NCBI RefSeq assembly: GCF_002078875.1
Contig: NC_034409.1
Location: 18,358,877-18,422,876 of the forward strand
From: Numida meleagris
Lineage: Eukaryota; Chordata; Aves; Galliformes; Numididae
DNA length: 64,000 nucleotides
Direction of reading: 5' to 3'
Each line of letters starts with the position of its first letter. The stretch's first letter is position 1. The position numbers were made by a program, and so were the translations under genes. Shown piece by piece: positions 23,696-38,170 of the stretch. The notes under the pieces are model-generated. The model did no database searches. It had not been told where the DNA came from and saw only the letters and a program-made list of their open reading frames with translations.

Positions 23696-25324
23696 GTCCC
23701 TTTTTGAATATGTGAAGTCCCTAGACAGTTAATTTTTTCCCAGTTATTTCGTATAGGACTAAATTTATATCTACTAGAGTTATGAATATGTCTAGATTAA
23801 GCACTTACTTCAGTAAGTATTCTGTCAATAGTGAAGAGTGAACAATCCTACCCTAGATTGTTTCATTTTCAACAGTAAGGTTAATTTAGTGATTGAGTTT
23901 ATTTATCCTATATTCTTAGCAAATTATAGCAGAGCTTTTTATTCCATCTTACTATTTCTTTGTGTTTTTATGAAAATACAGAACATAACAAAACATCCAG
24001 AAAAATATTTTATAAATATATATTTGGATTCCGTATTTTTTGGAGGGGAGATTTTTCTCATAATTCTTGTCTACTGATAGACAGCATTGTAAGTTTCTTT
24101 TTCCTGAAGAATTACATTAAAATGACATTACTACTGGTAAATTGAGTCCTATGAATAATGTGGATTCTGCTGAAGCAGGTATAATGTTTATATAATGGTT
24201 ATAATAGTAGCAGCATTAACAAAAACATTCACCAGTGCCAGACGGAGAAAAGTAGCCAATAAGTATCACTGACTTTGACAATACTGGATTCATTTTCAAG
24301 TGTCCATGAGCAAGTCTGAAAAAAAAAAAAAGTCACGTAATTAAATTAAGACACTATGTTTTTCACTATTTTTTTTCTGAAGCTCAGCTTCTAGAATTAC
24401 AGAATACAAGTGAAAAATCTTTACTTTGTTTGCAGCAACCAGATAAGTGTCAAGTTTTATACAAAGCTTTACATTCTGCTACCTTAAGCAGATACAAACT
24501 ACTATAAACCATGAAATTTTGACCTTTTTTTTTTAAATACTGTTAAATAATAATGGTTAGAACTGTTGGCAAAATTTCTACTTGATGATGAGATGGAATA
24601 CTCTACATTTTTTTCTATGAGAAATCTAGTTTTCCAGATTCGTAACACTCAAAAGTATGCCTTTCTTTGAAGGAAATTATGCTATTTTTAAGTTCAGATT
24701 ATCTGAGACAACAACTTTAGACCTGTTCTTGATAAACCAGAAAAAATATACCCAACACCCACATTCCACTATCATGTTTATTCCAATCACTTTTGATCTG
24801 AGTAGTAAGTGAGGATTTAAGTAAATAGATCAGAAGAAGCCTCAGTAATGGAAAAGAAAGAGGAACAAGTAGAAAGTATTTTTGAATGTAATGTTTGGCA
24901 TAATAAAATGACTTTGGTGGCAAATTTAAGGTGTTTCATTGGTGGTAGTAGTGTTTTTTATTTTTATTTATTTATTTATAATAAGAAACAGTTTCAGTTT
25001 CTCTGTGAGACTCTCCATACTTTTGAGAATTAACCACAAGTTGAATAAATTGCAATTTTTAGTATTCAGTTCTCCTTGTTTAGAAGGGAGGTGGTATTTT
25101 GGTATGTCAAAATCAACACTTTTCCGCTGTCTAAGAACTTCAGTCAAAGTGACCTGTTTGGCTCCACCATTGGACAACACTCAGTATTTTCAGCCAATAT
25201 TATATTGGATAAAGGTTCAAACTTCTGAGGGGGAAATCAGTTTCACAAAAGACTGTGGATTTTTGATTCCTTTAAAACTTTTCTTAGTATTTTTCTTTCA
25301 TGACTTGTAATGGCCATTTTACCT

Positions 25325-25347
25325 TTTGTTGTTGTTGTTGTTGTTGA
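25325..25347. repeat. (GTT)n short array
   Basis: About seven GTT units in tandem. Confidence 0.9.
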
Positions 25348-25867
25348 AGGAGATGATTGAAAATTGCTCCATGCATTGTGTTCTGGCAAATTTTTGCTAC
25401 ATCTACTCGTAACTAATACACAAATTATCTTCATGCTATACATGTTTACTGGTATTTATATCAGTGAGTAAGAAAACTGTTAGTAAATTGGACTCGTATC
25501 AACTTTATATGAGTCACCTCATTGACAAGCTGAATTTTCATTCTAGTATTACAAAGATATTTTTTTTTTTATACACAACAGGAATAAGTAATTCCATTAT
25601 TTAGAAATCTAAATTTTCAAAAAAAAAAAAAAATTGAGCCTGTATTCTATGGTTTGAAAATATAGCTTAATATTCCCAATGTTTATTTGCTTTCACAGAA
25701 TTGGCTTATTGAACCAAGATCTCATAAGTCATTTGATAATTTTCACACTGTATAATGATTTGTATTGTTCTGTAACTTATCACCAATATGAAATTCAAAT
25801 GTTGCATCTGTAAACTTGGAGAAGTAATCAGCTACAAAAGCCATTATTCCCCAACTTCTAATCTGAA

Positions 25868-25915
25868 TAGTAATAATAATAATAATTACTATTGTTAATA
25901 ACAATAATAACTGCT
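25868..25915. repeat. (TAA)n array with palindromic centre
   Basis: TAATAATAATAATAA followed by TATTGTTAATAACAATA, whose 8-bp arms are exact reverse complements around a single A. Confidence 0.8.
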
Positions 25916-27348
25916 GATTATTCCCTTGACTTGACTTCCAAGGAATCTATTAATACACTCTATCCCTAAACCTTCTCTACTTGTATGTACTCCTGGATCA
26001 TTTTGAAATATAAAATGTAATTTTATCCTTAAATTCAGTTTTATTAAACCAGCACAAAATATGAAAACTATGAAGTTACAGAAGGGATACCACAAGCATA
26101 ATTTGAGCTGTGTTGTCAATTACATACAAATAGGAAGTGACATGCCTTAATTGTCAAACTGTACACCAACTAATGGAATATTCAATTAATGGAGTAAAGT
26201 ATCATTTTTAAAAAATTGTTTATGTGGATGATACTAAAGTACAGTAAAGATGGAAGAAACCCTGCCATTTTCACACACTTATTCCTCAAAACCTGCAGAT
26301 TGATAGCTGATCTCAAGATCATTTGACTCATTCCTCTTCTTCCCTTGTGAAAAAAAAATTCTTAAACCAGTTATATAAGGAAAAGAAAACACTTTTAGTT
26401 TCTGAGCTTGTCGCTGCCACTTACAAAGATGAAAAGCAACCATTCTAACACACACCCATACACACACAATTTATCCACAGACTGCTTCTTTCAAATACCA
26501 TAATATTGAATTCACTAGTTCCAAGTGAATTCTTCTTATTTTGTTTTTGTTTTGTTTGACAGCCAGAAAGACCCTGAGTAATATGAACCTCTTCAAAATA
26601 CACAAGTAAAACTCTGCAGCAACTCTCATTCAATATTACATGTTACATTAATATAGACTATGTTAGTAAGTCCCAAAGAATTAGACTTAATACACTGACT
26701 ACATAGCAGTGCCTCATATTGCCCTTGCCACATGAAAATATCAATAATCTCTGGCAAATGTAGCTACAGGCTAGGTCATCCATGAAAACAAGAAATTTCT
26801 GTGTGAAAGTTTAACTTATCATATAGAATCTGTTTAAGAGAAATCAGGACTATATGACATCTATAATGATTATTATTTATATTTTTCTAGCAGATAAAAA
26901 GGTCACAGAAATCTGTTCTGTTTGAGGCAAAATTATAATTCATTTTTACAGTGGGTGGCAGACTATTTTAACATTACTATAAAATACTAAAATAGTAAAA
27001 CTGCTCACGTTTCTCTTCTATTTACTCCCATAAATGTACATCAATTTTCACATAATGTGAACAGGAATTTTCTATGTTTACAGGAAAATAAGTTTGTGGA
27101 TAATAACAGATATATAAGAAAAGGTCTAAAGGTTTTGAGGATTTTTTTGTTCTCTGTTTGGACAGCACTTCTGCTTTTCTTTCATGGATGGCAGAAGAGT
27201 GAAACACATTCTCAGTCTAATTTTTATTTTAGAAATCATCAGAACAGCTTTATATTGTGGGGAAAAAAAAAAGAGCATGCATATACCACAGTTCTCAGAT
27301 TATTAGGTTATTAGGAGAATTAGGAGAGGAAGATATTACATCGTTTGC

Positions 27349-27366
27349 TTTTTTTTTTTTTTTTTT
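27349..27366. repeat. Poly-T tract
   Basis: 18 T residues about 70 bp upstream of a CR1 fragment. Confidence 0.9.
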
Positions 27367-27429
27367 CCCCAAGAAAAGTAAAAACTTACTTTATAGACCA
27401 TTGAAATAAAACATCATCATTTTTAAGAA

Positions 27430-27840
27430 GTGCTTTGGAGTTCTGGTGTACAAAAAGCTGGACATGAGCCAGCAATGTGTACTTGCAGCCTAGAAATCCG
27501 ACAGTATCCTGGGCTGCATCAGAAGAGGAGGGCTAGCAGTGAGAGGGAGGTGTTTGTCCCCCTCTAGTCTGCCCTCATGTGGCCCCATCTGGAGTACTGC
27601 ATCCAGACCTGGGTCCCTCAGCGCAAGAAAGACTAACAGCTGTTGTTCTACAGGAGGGACACAGAGACGCTAAGAGGTCTGGAGCTCCTCTCCTATGAAG
27701 ACAGGCAGAGACAGCTTGGCTTTTCAGCCTGGAGAAGTCTCCAAGGAGACCTCATTTTGGCCCTCCAATGCTTAAAGAGAGCATATAATCAGGATGAAGA
27801 CTGACTTTTTACATGGGCAGATCATTGTTACGTTGAGCAA
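27430..27840 (+). mobile_element. CR1 LINE fragment, both ends missing
   Basis: A plus-strand CR1 ORF2 C-terminal segment, from AAGCTGGACATGAGCCAGCA (27454) through CCCCATCTGGAGTACTGCAT to GAAGTCTCCAAGGAGACCTC and CAATGCTTAAAGAGAGC. It stops before the 3' UTR, at about 27840, so the CR1 tail is absent. That is unusual for target-primed insertion, so a secondary deletion is likely. Stops break the frame. Confidence 0.85.
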
Positions 27841-27984
27841 TGGAAAGTTATAGAGTGTGCAACATGACATCTCCAAAGATATCTATGTAAATAATACAAT
27901 CTATCTGAGTAACATAGATTGTAAAAATAGGGCCAGGACCGAATATTTGTTTTCAGCAAACATTAGCTTCAAATACTGAATTCA

Positions 27985-28252
27985 TAGAATCATAGGATCA
28001 TAGAATTACCAAGGCTAGAAAAGGTCTCCAAGATAATCTAGCCCAACCATCATACCAATATTTCCCCACTAAACCATGTCACCAATATTTCCCTACTAAA
28101 CCATGTCCCATGGTAAAACATCTAAATATTTCTTGAACACCTTCAGGGACTGTTACTCAATCACCTCCCTGGGCAGCTCCTTCAAACACCTAACCACTCT
28201 TTCGGGGAAGAAATTTTTAGTAATATCCAACCTGAATCTCCCAAACTAAGGA
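27985..28252 (-). mobile_element. CR1 LINE 3'-end fragment with internal duplication
   Basis: The inverted CR1 tail (CATAGAATCATAGGATCATA) is followed by the inverted 3' UTR, of the same subtype as 4130-4620. A 27-bp segment (ACCAATATTTCCCCACTAAA and the following CCATGTC) occurs twice in tandem at about 28054-28107 with a single C/T difference. It ends at about 28252 in the last part of ORF2. Confidence 0.85.
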
Positions 28253-30046
28253 AACTGGACAATGCTGAGAGAAAGTACTGTGTTAGAGTTGGTGAGGAAA
28301 CTAATTCTGGCTCATTACCCTTTGCTTAATGCCTATTCCTTAAACAACGTTTTGTATCATAGCCATTGTACCATATCCATATCTTACATATAGCGTTTTA
28401 ATTGTATTGAAAGTTACCTGCAAAACTGTTGGTAAGAGAACAAAGATTAGTTGCCAAATACCAGAAAATATTGTGTCTTTAGTAACAGATTTACTAACAG
28501 ATTTAAAGACTAGGAACAGAGAAATGAGGATTTTGTTATTATATTTTCTATTTATTCAAAGGGAAATCCAGAAATGCTGGAAAGATTTCAGTATTTCTAT
28601 ACAGTTCATGATATATCAGGAAAATAAAAAATAAAAATAAAAAAAAACCTCTCTGCTGCTGATGTGGAATTTATAACTTGAGAAGTTACTTGGGAAATTT
28701 ATTTGCAAATGCAGTAAAGGTTAATCTGAATCCTCAAAGCAAATTAGAAAGTGAGTAAGGTACAGATAACCTGGTATTACATAACTGCAACCGAGTTACA
28801 ATGACCAGAACAACAATGACCAACAGCCGTATCCCAGTCCAAAACCAGTCTGCAATATCAATAGGGGAAAAAAAAGTACTTACTGAAAGTTTTATTAAAT
28901 CTGCTTTAAAAAAAAAAAATCACATTAACGTGTATGAATTTATATAGAAATGAAATTATATCTTAATTGGAAGACACTTTTTGGCTAATTGCACATCTCT
29001 CTAAATGCAGTCATCTCTGCCTCTGAAGTATCACTTAGTACACAGTGTGGTGAAATAATCTGTATGTAATTCTCTTTCAATAGCTACTTTCAGCAGCTCA
29101 GCACATCGGTGAAAGACAAAGTTACTAGGTTCTTCACTGAATTAATAGTTGAAGTGATGACAGTGGTTCTCTGAATATAATTATTATCTCCTGTTTTATT
29201 AAATAATAAATGTTGCAAAAGATCTAGCAGAAAAAGCAGCTAATCACACTGTGCTTCACAGAGACCAGAAAAACAGATGTACTGACAGTAATTATTCAGC
29301 TCTAAAAGTAGGTGGATTCCAGCTTTTCTCTCTCCCTGACAGGTTGAAAGTTACTGTCTCAAGATGCCTAATAGGGCATTAAAACAACAAGGATTAAAGA
29401 GATACAGTGTTTCCAGTGACACCCTTACTTCATCCTTGGTCTTTCCAATTTTTGGCTCCCAGGCAGAGCAGCAAAAGAGCCACCAGTTCTGTACTGTAAT
29501 GCTTCAGGAACTGTATGGCCTGGCAGGGTGCACCTGTGATATCTGAAAGGTACATCATGAACAAGATGTCTAAAGAAGGACTGCATATCACAGTTCCACG
29601 CATAGAACAGAAGCCACCTTAAACTTCACACTTGGAAATGATGAATCAAGGATGAGTCCCAATCTTGAATTGTCCAATGGATCAAAATTTCTAACTGGTC
29701 GAATAAAATAATGCTCATCCCTCCACTGAGATGTCACAGTCACGAAGCCTTCTTGAAGTTTACCTTAATCCAAGGCAGATAAGAATTTATTTTGCAGGGC
29801 AGATAAGAATTTCAGAGCTGAGAATCAAAATTACTCTTCCGCATAAACAAAAAACAGGATTCCAGCACAGATCACCTGCTGCTTTATTAGAAGCTCTAAT
29901 CACTATTGAAGAATCATCCTCTCTTAACCTGTTCTTTCAAAGATGTTCATTTTGTGAACAGGTATAATTCCTGAATGTCATACAAACAGAGAGGGGGATC
30001 CATATCTCAAGACAAATATACAACATGTTTTTTATCAAAGGTTCTT

Positions 30047-30065
30047 TATATATATATATATATAT
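30047..30065. repeat. (TA)n microsatellite
   Basis: About nine TA units. Confidence 0.9.
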
Positions 30066-33000
30066 TTCCACCTTAAATGGCTAAACAGTCTGCAAAAGTA
30101 AATGATTATGCCATGTGTTAAGTACATCAGAAATCTATGTAGAGTGCTATTAGACTTTTATATCATACAGCATTAAATACTTGTCAGATTCTTCACGTCC
30201 ACTCCTTTGGGAATGCATTGCTTTCAAATTTTGAAGATAATTACTGCTTTTGATCCTGCTAAATTTCCTTTTAATACTTAATTCAACTTTAACTTGTATA
30301 AACTGTGTCACTGACCCAAAGGGTGTTGGAGCCCTAGATCCATTTTCACCTTCCTCAGAAATATTTGAACCTCAGAACTGACTTTATCAAAACAATAATT
30401 AAGGCTCTCCCTTATGGACAATGTTGGGATTCAAAGTGAAAATCAAAACAGACTGTACTGTTACTACATTTGCTCCTAAGCCATTTTTCATTACAGACAT
30501 GACATTAAAATCCCCACAAAAATCTTTAAAGGAACAAATACAGCTCCATTTTTCATCTAGACTGATTTTTTCTTCAAACGCCTGAAGTCATTTGACTACA
30601 GAAATGATCTTAGAAACATAAGATTTCTGATTATTTTTTCTTCCTTCTTTGCCTTTCCTGCATAACATTCCATTAATTCCTAAGTATACCATAATGCATT
30701 ATTTGAGACTTGAAACACATACAGTTTATGAAGCTGTCACATGCAGTTTAACTTCACTTTGTGGCATTTAAATAATTTCTGAAATAGGAGACCAAAAACA
30801 TTAAAATGTTTATTTGATCAAATAACTTACTTTCATAAGATCAAAAATTCTTAGGCCCAGCTAAAAGATATTTGAACTAGATTAAATAAAGAAGCAAACT
30901 TAAAAAGAAAAGTATAGGTTATTTGAATCTTTTAAAAATCATCAGCAAAGAATAAGCCCTGCTAATGTGATGCTGAGAAATGTATTCAGGTACAAATAAA
31001 AATGTCAATTTCATTGGGGATTAAGAAAAACAATGTCTGATTCTCTTAATCAATGGGGGGGGGGAAAAAAAAGCTATTTAGAAAAGCTGGATTTACTGTA
31101 AAGAATATCCAGAATTTGAGACAAAGTGATACTTTTTTCAAATTAGTGATATTGTTTGTATTAATCTGGGCATCTGAATATAAAAATAGAAGCTGTATCT
31201 TAGCATTTCAACTACAGGATAAACAATTCACTAGAAATAATAAATCATATTTAACTCATATAAATTGTTTATTCCACATTCAGCAATTTTTCATTCATAT
31301 GTTTGAGAAACAAGAGTGGGTGTGTCAGAATAGCAAAGTGAATCTGTTTCAGACATAAAATACTATTTAGAGAAGTTTAAATGGCATGATGTTGTTTAGA
31401 GGAGATGATGCCTAGTCATGCAGATTCTTTGCAATGAAGTGAGAATCAAGCAATGAAACGGAGTGACATAATGACTTGTAATAGAGAGCTGGTGTTCACA
31501 AGACCCTAAAAATGAGAACCAACTGACAAAATGAAGAGAAAAGTTAATAACCATACTAAGTACAATTTCAGGCACAGCTGCTATTTTCTTGCAACTTATT
31601 ATACTTTTTAAGCTCATATTTTCTTTTACCTAAGATAAACTGTGACAGAAATATTGCAAAACAGACACACACAAAATAATACACTTTAAGTTAGTTGCTG
31701 TTTATCACTTTGCATTTGCAACACTGTCTTCCTGTAAGATAAAGATAACAGAAAAGTTTGATTTTGCACTAAATTTGACTATTACTGGAAAATGAGAGTG
31801 TATACCTATTCGGAACAGACCTTTTTTAGATATCAGAGGTAAATGTTGAGTAGAGATCTGTGTTTAATATTGTTTGTATAAAAATGCTCATCTTCTAAAA
31901 GCACTATACAACTATACTACTATGACTTATTTAAACTACTTCATCTCAACAAACTACTTACATATAGGTGTAGAGCACGAACCTATTCTCGATCATTTAT
32001 CCGTCCTTCCTTTATAAAACTTGCAGGCTATATTTTATCAGTGATAAAATGTAATTTAAATGTAAAAGTTCTGTGTAAAGTCTACTCAATTAAAAAACGG
32101 TTTTCAGGGTCTTCAATGCTCAGTTTTCAAAATATTTTTACAATTTCATAACACTGATTTTTTTTCCATGACAAAAAGATACTACTCATGATTTATTTAA
32201 AATTATCCCAACAGAGCTGTATTCTACAAAGTGGACTAGCACGGAAATCACTCTTTTCCATTATTTTTTTTGAGATCTGCAAAGTAGAAAAGCAATTACA
32301 TTATCTGATTTGGTTCATATTTGTTTCCGAGGACTTCAGGGTTTCTGGACAATCACTGGACTTTCCCAAAGAACAAAAAAAGACATGTTCTTGTTATGAG
32401 AGATGTATCTATATCTGTTGAAATTTGTCAGGACTTACTGCTATACTAACTTATGACACAACATAACTCAGAACATGACATGGTGATAGATGTGGAAGCA
32501 ATGGTGAAACAAGGCATCTATCCAGCTCATTTATCAGAGAACTTACAGGTTTCTTTTGCTTGCAAGGCAAGTAACAGCATAATAAATGATGAACAGTAAA
32601 AGTTATTCTGCTTTCCTTGAACCTTACTCAACAAAAAGGAATTGTGCATTCCATATGCAATTTCCACCACCAGTTTAAAAGAGTACCAATCAGCCAACAT
32701 GAGATAATTTGAACTACCTTGTCTGTACATTTCAATTGCATAAGAAAGTGAATCAGGCTTTCAAGACAGAGAAATTGCCTATCATGTCACTTTAGCCCAT
32801 AATTTTGCTAGTACAGTATAAACCCTCTGTCAATAGATGTCTCAGGGACTATCTCTGATAGACGACAGACTATTTTGGATTTTTTATGATTTATTTATCA
32901 TATATGTTACTTACTGAGGCAGGAACATCTGATTATCACCTGACACATTTCAGCAACTCACCAAAATGCCTTTTGCTCACCAGAGTATAGATCTTAACAC

Positions 33001-34118
33001 TTTGGAATGCTTTTACTAAAACTATTAATATCTGAGTGTTATACAAACATGTCTCTGTATAATTATTATGTTTCCAATAGGCTTGGCCAGCAATAACAAT
33101 TGCTTTAATATTTTAATAATAACCAACATTTATAACATTTGACTTTCAAGATTTCAGAGACCAGGTGCTAGAATTTTGACTCAAATTTTAGAGTCGAATT
33201 GAAGAACAAAAAATTCTTTTTAAAGAGACGATTGTATCTAAAAGTGCACATTCCTACAAGTTTTACCTTATTAAAAAGTAATATAAAAAGTTGAAAACAG
33301 TAAGGAATATAGTCAATAAATTGTCCATAAGATTGAGAGATAGGGAGATTTTCACTGGAGACATAGAGTGTTTCCACATAGAATATAAGAACAAGCTTCC
33401 ACGTCTCAGCATATACCCATTAATAAGATCTGACAGTAAAGAGTTAAATGGGAGACATATGCCACTTAGGAAAATCTATTCAGAAAAAATAATAATATGC
33501 AGTTAAATTAGACACTGAATAATAACAGCAGAAGTTAGAATATTTTCCTACTCAATGGAGTTCAGAAAGTATACATAGTAAATTCCCTTTAAACTAAAAC
33601 TTACATGAATAATAATTTTTTTTTTAAAAGGATATGATCAAAAATATCATCCTGTAGAGGAGTCAGATTGAATCTTCAGTCAGTAAGAGGTAAGTAATAG
33701 ATTTTAATTTTAATTTCATATACACAGGAAAATTCTGTCTAATGGGGAGAATTCACTGTATCTCTACTCCAAACTTAAACTGCTTAGATTAAATTAATTG
33801 ACTAACTTCACTGTGAAAATGAATCATAAAAGTGTTAAATGACTGCGTTATTGTCCATTCCGTAGTTCACATCTGGCAATGATATTTAAACATGAATATA
33901 GAATTTAATAAAAATCACCTTTGTTGTGGCAAGGCAGAAGAAACATAAGCAGTGATTAATTAGTAACAATTCCATTTGATTCTTTAATAGCTACTAGGGG
34001 AACATCTATGGTTTGTTTTTTATTGGTGCTAGGAATCACCAGCTCCTGCACAGTTGTTAATGCTCAGTACTTCCAAAAATAATAGCAGAAATGACCCTAA
34101 TTACAAAGTTACTGGTTC

Positions 34119-34192
34119 ATTTTCTCTTTTTTTTTTCAGTTCTGTTTTTTTTTGTTTGTTTGTTTTGGTTTTTTTTGTTTGTTTGTTTTTGA
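34119..34192. repeat. T/G-rich low-complexity tract
   Basis: T runs and GTTT units over about 70 bp. They create a hydrophobic pseudo-frame (34054-34251) that should not be read as a membrane protein. Confidence 0.85.
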
Positions 34193-35542
34193 AGATGTTT
34201 GGTCTGTTTAAAAAAGTTTTGTATGCTTTATATGTAAATATTATATCTTGATGGTATAACCCTCCAAAAATCCCTTCTCATTTGAGAGCATTTACCTCCT
34301 AACCGTTTTAGTATCCTTTGCTTCTTAATTTGGGATTCTAATCTTGCAGATTTGGACAAAACCTGAATTTCCAAATAAAAATGCCAAAATAAATCATCCC
34401 AGTAAACCAAAGTTTTGTCTCTGTGGACTTCTTATGAAAGTTATAAGAAAGTTTTCTAGCTTAATTCATATTTTCTTTCTACTCACTCCTACTTTATTAT
34501 TATTGTTATTTTTTGAATAAAACCAAACAATTGTATCCTCTGTTAAAATAATTCTGCTTACAGATACAAATAAGTATTTGTGTCCGTGTACTGGTGTACT
34601 ATTTCCTAAAAGTGAATGCTTATAATTTGAAAATACATTTCACAGTTTAGAAAATTCAAATTCACTTGAAACCTGAAGTTTATTTTAACAGAAAGATAAA
34701 AATGTTGAAAGAAATAAAATAGGAGTAGACAGCATGTAATTTGAAATATTTTCCTTATTTTAAGTCAACCAATTATTTTGTGAGTCTGTTCAGAATAACA
34801 ATTTTGTTTTCAGGATATTTGCTCTAATTTCTAAGCCACAGTCCTCAACAAAGCAATACTGTAATTTAGTTTAGTAGGAGCCCTGCTTGAGTGGTGACAG
34901 CTGAGTGCCCATTTACCCAGAGCAAAATCTTCTGCAAAGTAGACTGACTTAATGCTTAAGGATAATTACCTCAAATTCAATACAGTAATTGATTGCAGAA
35001 ATGAATAGTAAGAGGAGTAAAACCAAAGCTGGCTGCGAATTTGCCAGAGGATCTCTTTGAACAATAGAAGAAAAAAAATTAGTGTTGAAAAAATGAAAAT
35101 ATACAAACAAGGAGATAAAACACTCTCTATATAATACATGTACAGTTATGTGCTCTAAATTACCTATGAACAACTTATGGAGCTAATTTTACTAGTTCTC
35201 ACAGAGGTCTGAGGTCACGAGTAACAAAAAAAAAGAACGAATGACAGGAAAAGTGTCTTGCTTGGAAGTAAACATTATTTCTTACAACATAAAACTGAAT
35301 GGAAGAGAAACAAGTTAAATGATCACTCTTCAACTTTTTCCACATGATGTATGGTTTACTTATAGGTCTCATTGCTCACTGTTGTTTGTACCTGAAAATA
35401 ATGATAATTAAAAAAAAAAAAAACTAATATTGGAACAAAATATCAAGTATTAAACACAAAAAGTAGAAATAAACTATTTTTCAATTAGTCTCTAATTCAC
35501 AACTTTTTAAAAATTTGTTATATCACGCTTCATGTCCCACTC

Positions 35543-35558
35543 ATATATATATATATAT
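35543..35558. repeat. (AT)n microsatellite
   Basis: Eight AT units. Confidence 0.9.
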
Positions 35559-37233
35559 TTGCATAACTTTTAATGTGAATTTTTCTTAAAGCACTTATGT
35601 TATACACCCCATTCACACATTTTTGCTCAGCCCTCAGTCTTAGGACTGAGGTATTCTGTATGAATTTCCTGCCATACTGAATCTTAGAAAACTAAATAGG
35701 ACACAAGGTATGATAAAGAGAGTTCCTTGTTTTCCGTGAAGGACAAGTTGTGCAGCTTCACTGTCTCCATCATATTTCAGACAGCAATTAGTCATCAAGA
35801 TAGAATCAAATATCAGCATTTTTCTACTCCAAAACTCAAAAGTGTCTCCAGAATGTTGCATTTTAAAAGTATAATTCTTGATCAAAAGTTAAACAATAGT
35901 TCAGTTATCTTTGTGCTTAGTGTTCTTTTATACTTGTAGTTATTCTGAAACTCTGATTTGCATCTGGACTACAGTTTCTTGACACATAGCTCTAAGAAGT
36001 GTTTTTGTAGTTCAATACTTGCATTATTAGGTGATTTAAAGGGTACTCAAATCTAGAAAGCACCGGTTCACTGAATTGTTTCCACGTAATTTTTGATTGT
36101 ATATGAAATAAATGGCATGTTTTATTCTCATATCAAAGACAGCAATGGTCAACAACAATCATTTAGGAAGAAATAGAACAAGTTTTTTTGCAGGTAAAAC
36201 AGAATTTTAAAAGGAGCCCTGAAACCCAAAGAATTATTCTCCAGCTCAAAAGGCCCTCGTATCAGCTTTCCTTCCAGCTACACAGGATCTTTAGAAATAT
36301 ACATTGCCAACCCTTACCTGAACATTTATCTTTATGCCAAAAAGATAGGTAACTAAAATACAGTGGTATCTCTCACATGGGGAAGTTTTTCCTAAGGCGT
36401 GCGTACTACAGAGGTGCTTGTACCACTTGAACTAAGCCTTCCAGAGAGTTACTGAGAGCAGGATCTTAATCTCCACTTAGTCATTCATTGATCAATATTC
36501 TCTCTTCATTTACTCTCATAAGATCCAGTAATACTGGATTCACTAGGCTAAACCTAGACTTGGTGCCTCTCTTCTTCTCTTAGAAAAAAAATGCAACTAT
36601 ACACTACTATGGAATTTGGAAAAAAAAAAAACCCACCTATTATCTGGTTCTTCATTATGAGTTTGAGGGTGCAACAGAAGGAAAGCAAGAGTCAAGGAAA
36701 TTTTTCTTACACTCTTCTTTTAACCGCCATCAAGAACAGTTTTCTGACAATATGTTTCATGTCAGCAGCTTGTAAGATTAAGTTCTTCTAGAGATGGGAC
36801 AATCATTCAGTTCTGGTACGTTTTATGATGTGGACATCAGGATATGCCTAGTGTCTGCCAAATTCTGCTACAAATGTTGAGTGGCATAATATAGAATTGA
36901 CTGACAGTTACCTTAACATATTATTTTAGTTTTCTGTTATTCTTAAAATTTTAATGAGAAAATTCTACCTTTGTTCTGGGTTAGGAATTCACTATCTTTT
37001 CTGTTAGCTACTCACGACCCTTTTTTTTAGATGTGATATAATAGAACTTCTGTATTGTTATTTTTCAGAGAGCTGTGGGATTCATACATCAAAAATAAAC
37101 TTTTCATGTTAATGCTAATGTTTGCTAGCAGGGTTAAACAAAAATATTTTCCTAAGTTTGGTTCTGTGTTTCTGTTTAAGAGATTGGTTTACTCAAACTG
37201 CAAAGAAACACAGAAAGGATTTAGAGAACAAGT

Positions 37234-37251
37234 TATATATATATATATATA
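37234..37251. repeat. (TA)n microsatellite
   Basis: Nine TA units, followed by a second short TATATA and GAGAGA run at 37258-37273. Confidence 0.9.
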
Positions 37252-38170
37252 CACGTTCTATATATAGAGAGAATAATTAGCAAACAAAGGTTAATTGTAT
37301 CAATCAATGAACTTCCAGATGGTTCTGATAGTATCAAAGCAAGTATTAAAAATAAATAGAAAAATGAATACATAAATAAATTAAAAGTAATTGCCTAGCT
37401 TCTAACTTGTCCAATCTCATGGTTAGTCATCTTTGACACTTTTAGAAAATCTTCTCATTCTTTTCAGGATGAGTTAGTTAAGCAATAGAATTTAAAAAAG
37501 ACAAAAATACAGCATGTAAACACACATGGAATGTGTTTAGCAGTTATGACCCTCCCCCCCCCAAAAAACCAACTTCATTCTGAAGCATGAAGTATCGTTA
37601 CTTTCATTAATTAAGGGAAGATCCCTCCAGGATAGAATTGTATGCTGTTGTTGTTTTCACTAATTAGAATTTTGTTAAGAGCATACTAGGTTTTAACTTA
37701 CCATGGATACTCTATTCAACTTAAGCATAAACAAACATTTTAACATGGATTCTAATTACCCTTTTCCACACACAAATTACATTTGTTTTGAGTGGCATTA
37801 CTCTACTACTGAGAGTTATCTATGTTAGATCTATTCTTTCTGCTGGGATTTGTACTTTTAAAAAAAAAATCTGTTTGAAATCTGCTCCTCATTCACATGC
37901 TGCAGGACACAAACACATATCACAGATGTTTCCCTGAGCCTGGGTGAGTCACTTTTAGACCTAGCAGTCTCTTCACTTTTCTCTTAAGCCAGTTTTAGAG
38001 AAATACTTGTTTATTTGAATAAGGATATAATTTGTTCTTTTAGTGAGACTGCTAAAAAATTGTGAACTATGGCTCACAGACACATGAACTTAATTTTGTT
38101 AATTCTCCGATGAATTTCAACCACAAATAATGAGTATAACCTTACAGGTAAGAGAACGTGTTAAATTTCC

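Larger units (their letters stand above)
18707..27425. other. Long AT-rich unique stretch, no gene seen
   Basis: About 8.7 kb in which no interspersed repeat, RNA gene or convincing exon was recognised. Frames reach 123 aa (24939-25310) but are T-, F- and L-rich and show no domain. It contains several simple repeats and two hairpin-forming inverted repeats, listed separately. Confidence 0.4.
28253..38170. other. Long AT-rich unique stretch, no gene seen
   Basis: About 9.9 kb with no recognised gene, RNA gene or interspersed repeat. Frames reach 101 aa (31053-31358) without a domain. Simple repeats occur at 30047-30065, 34119-34192, 35543-35558 and 37234-37251. A short direct duplication (GGCAGATAAGAATTT) is present near 29776 and 29799. 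Confidence 0.4.

Noticed and set aside
24939..25310. 123-aa plus-strand frame
   Set aside because: Starts in a T-rich (TTTA)n tract giving F/L/Y-rich residues; no domain, overlapped by an antisense frame.
29364..29546. 60-aa frame with mixed composition as a possible exon
   Set aside because: No domain recognised, and flanking splice signals could not be distinguished from chance.
34054..34251. Hydrophobic 65-aa frame resembling a membrane segment
   Set aside because: Encoded by poly-T and GTTT low-complexity sequence.
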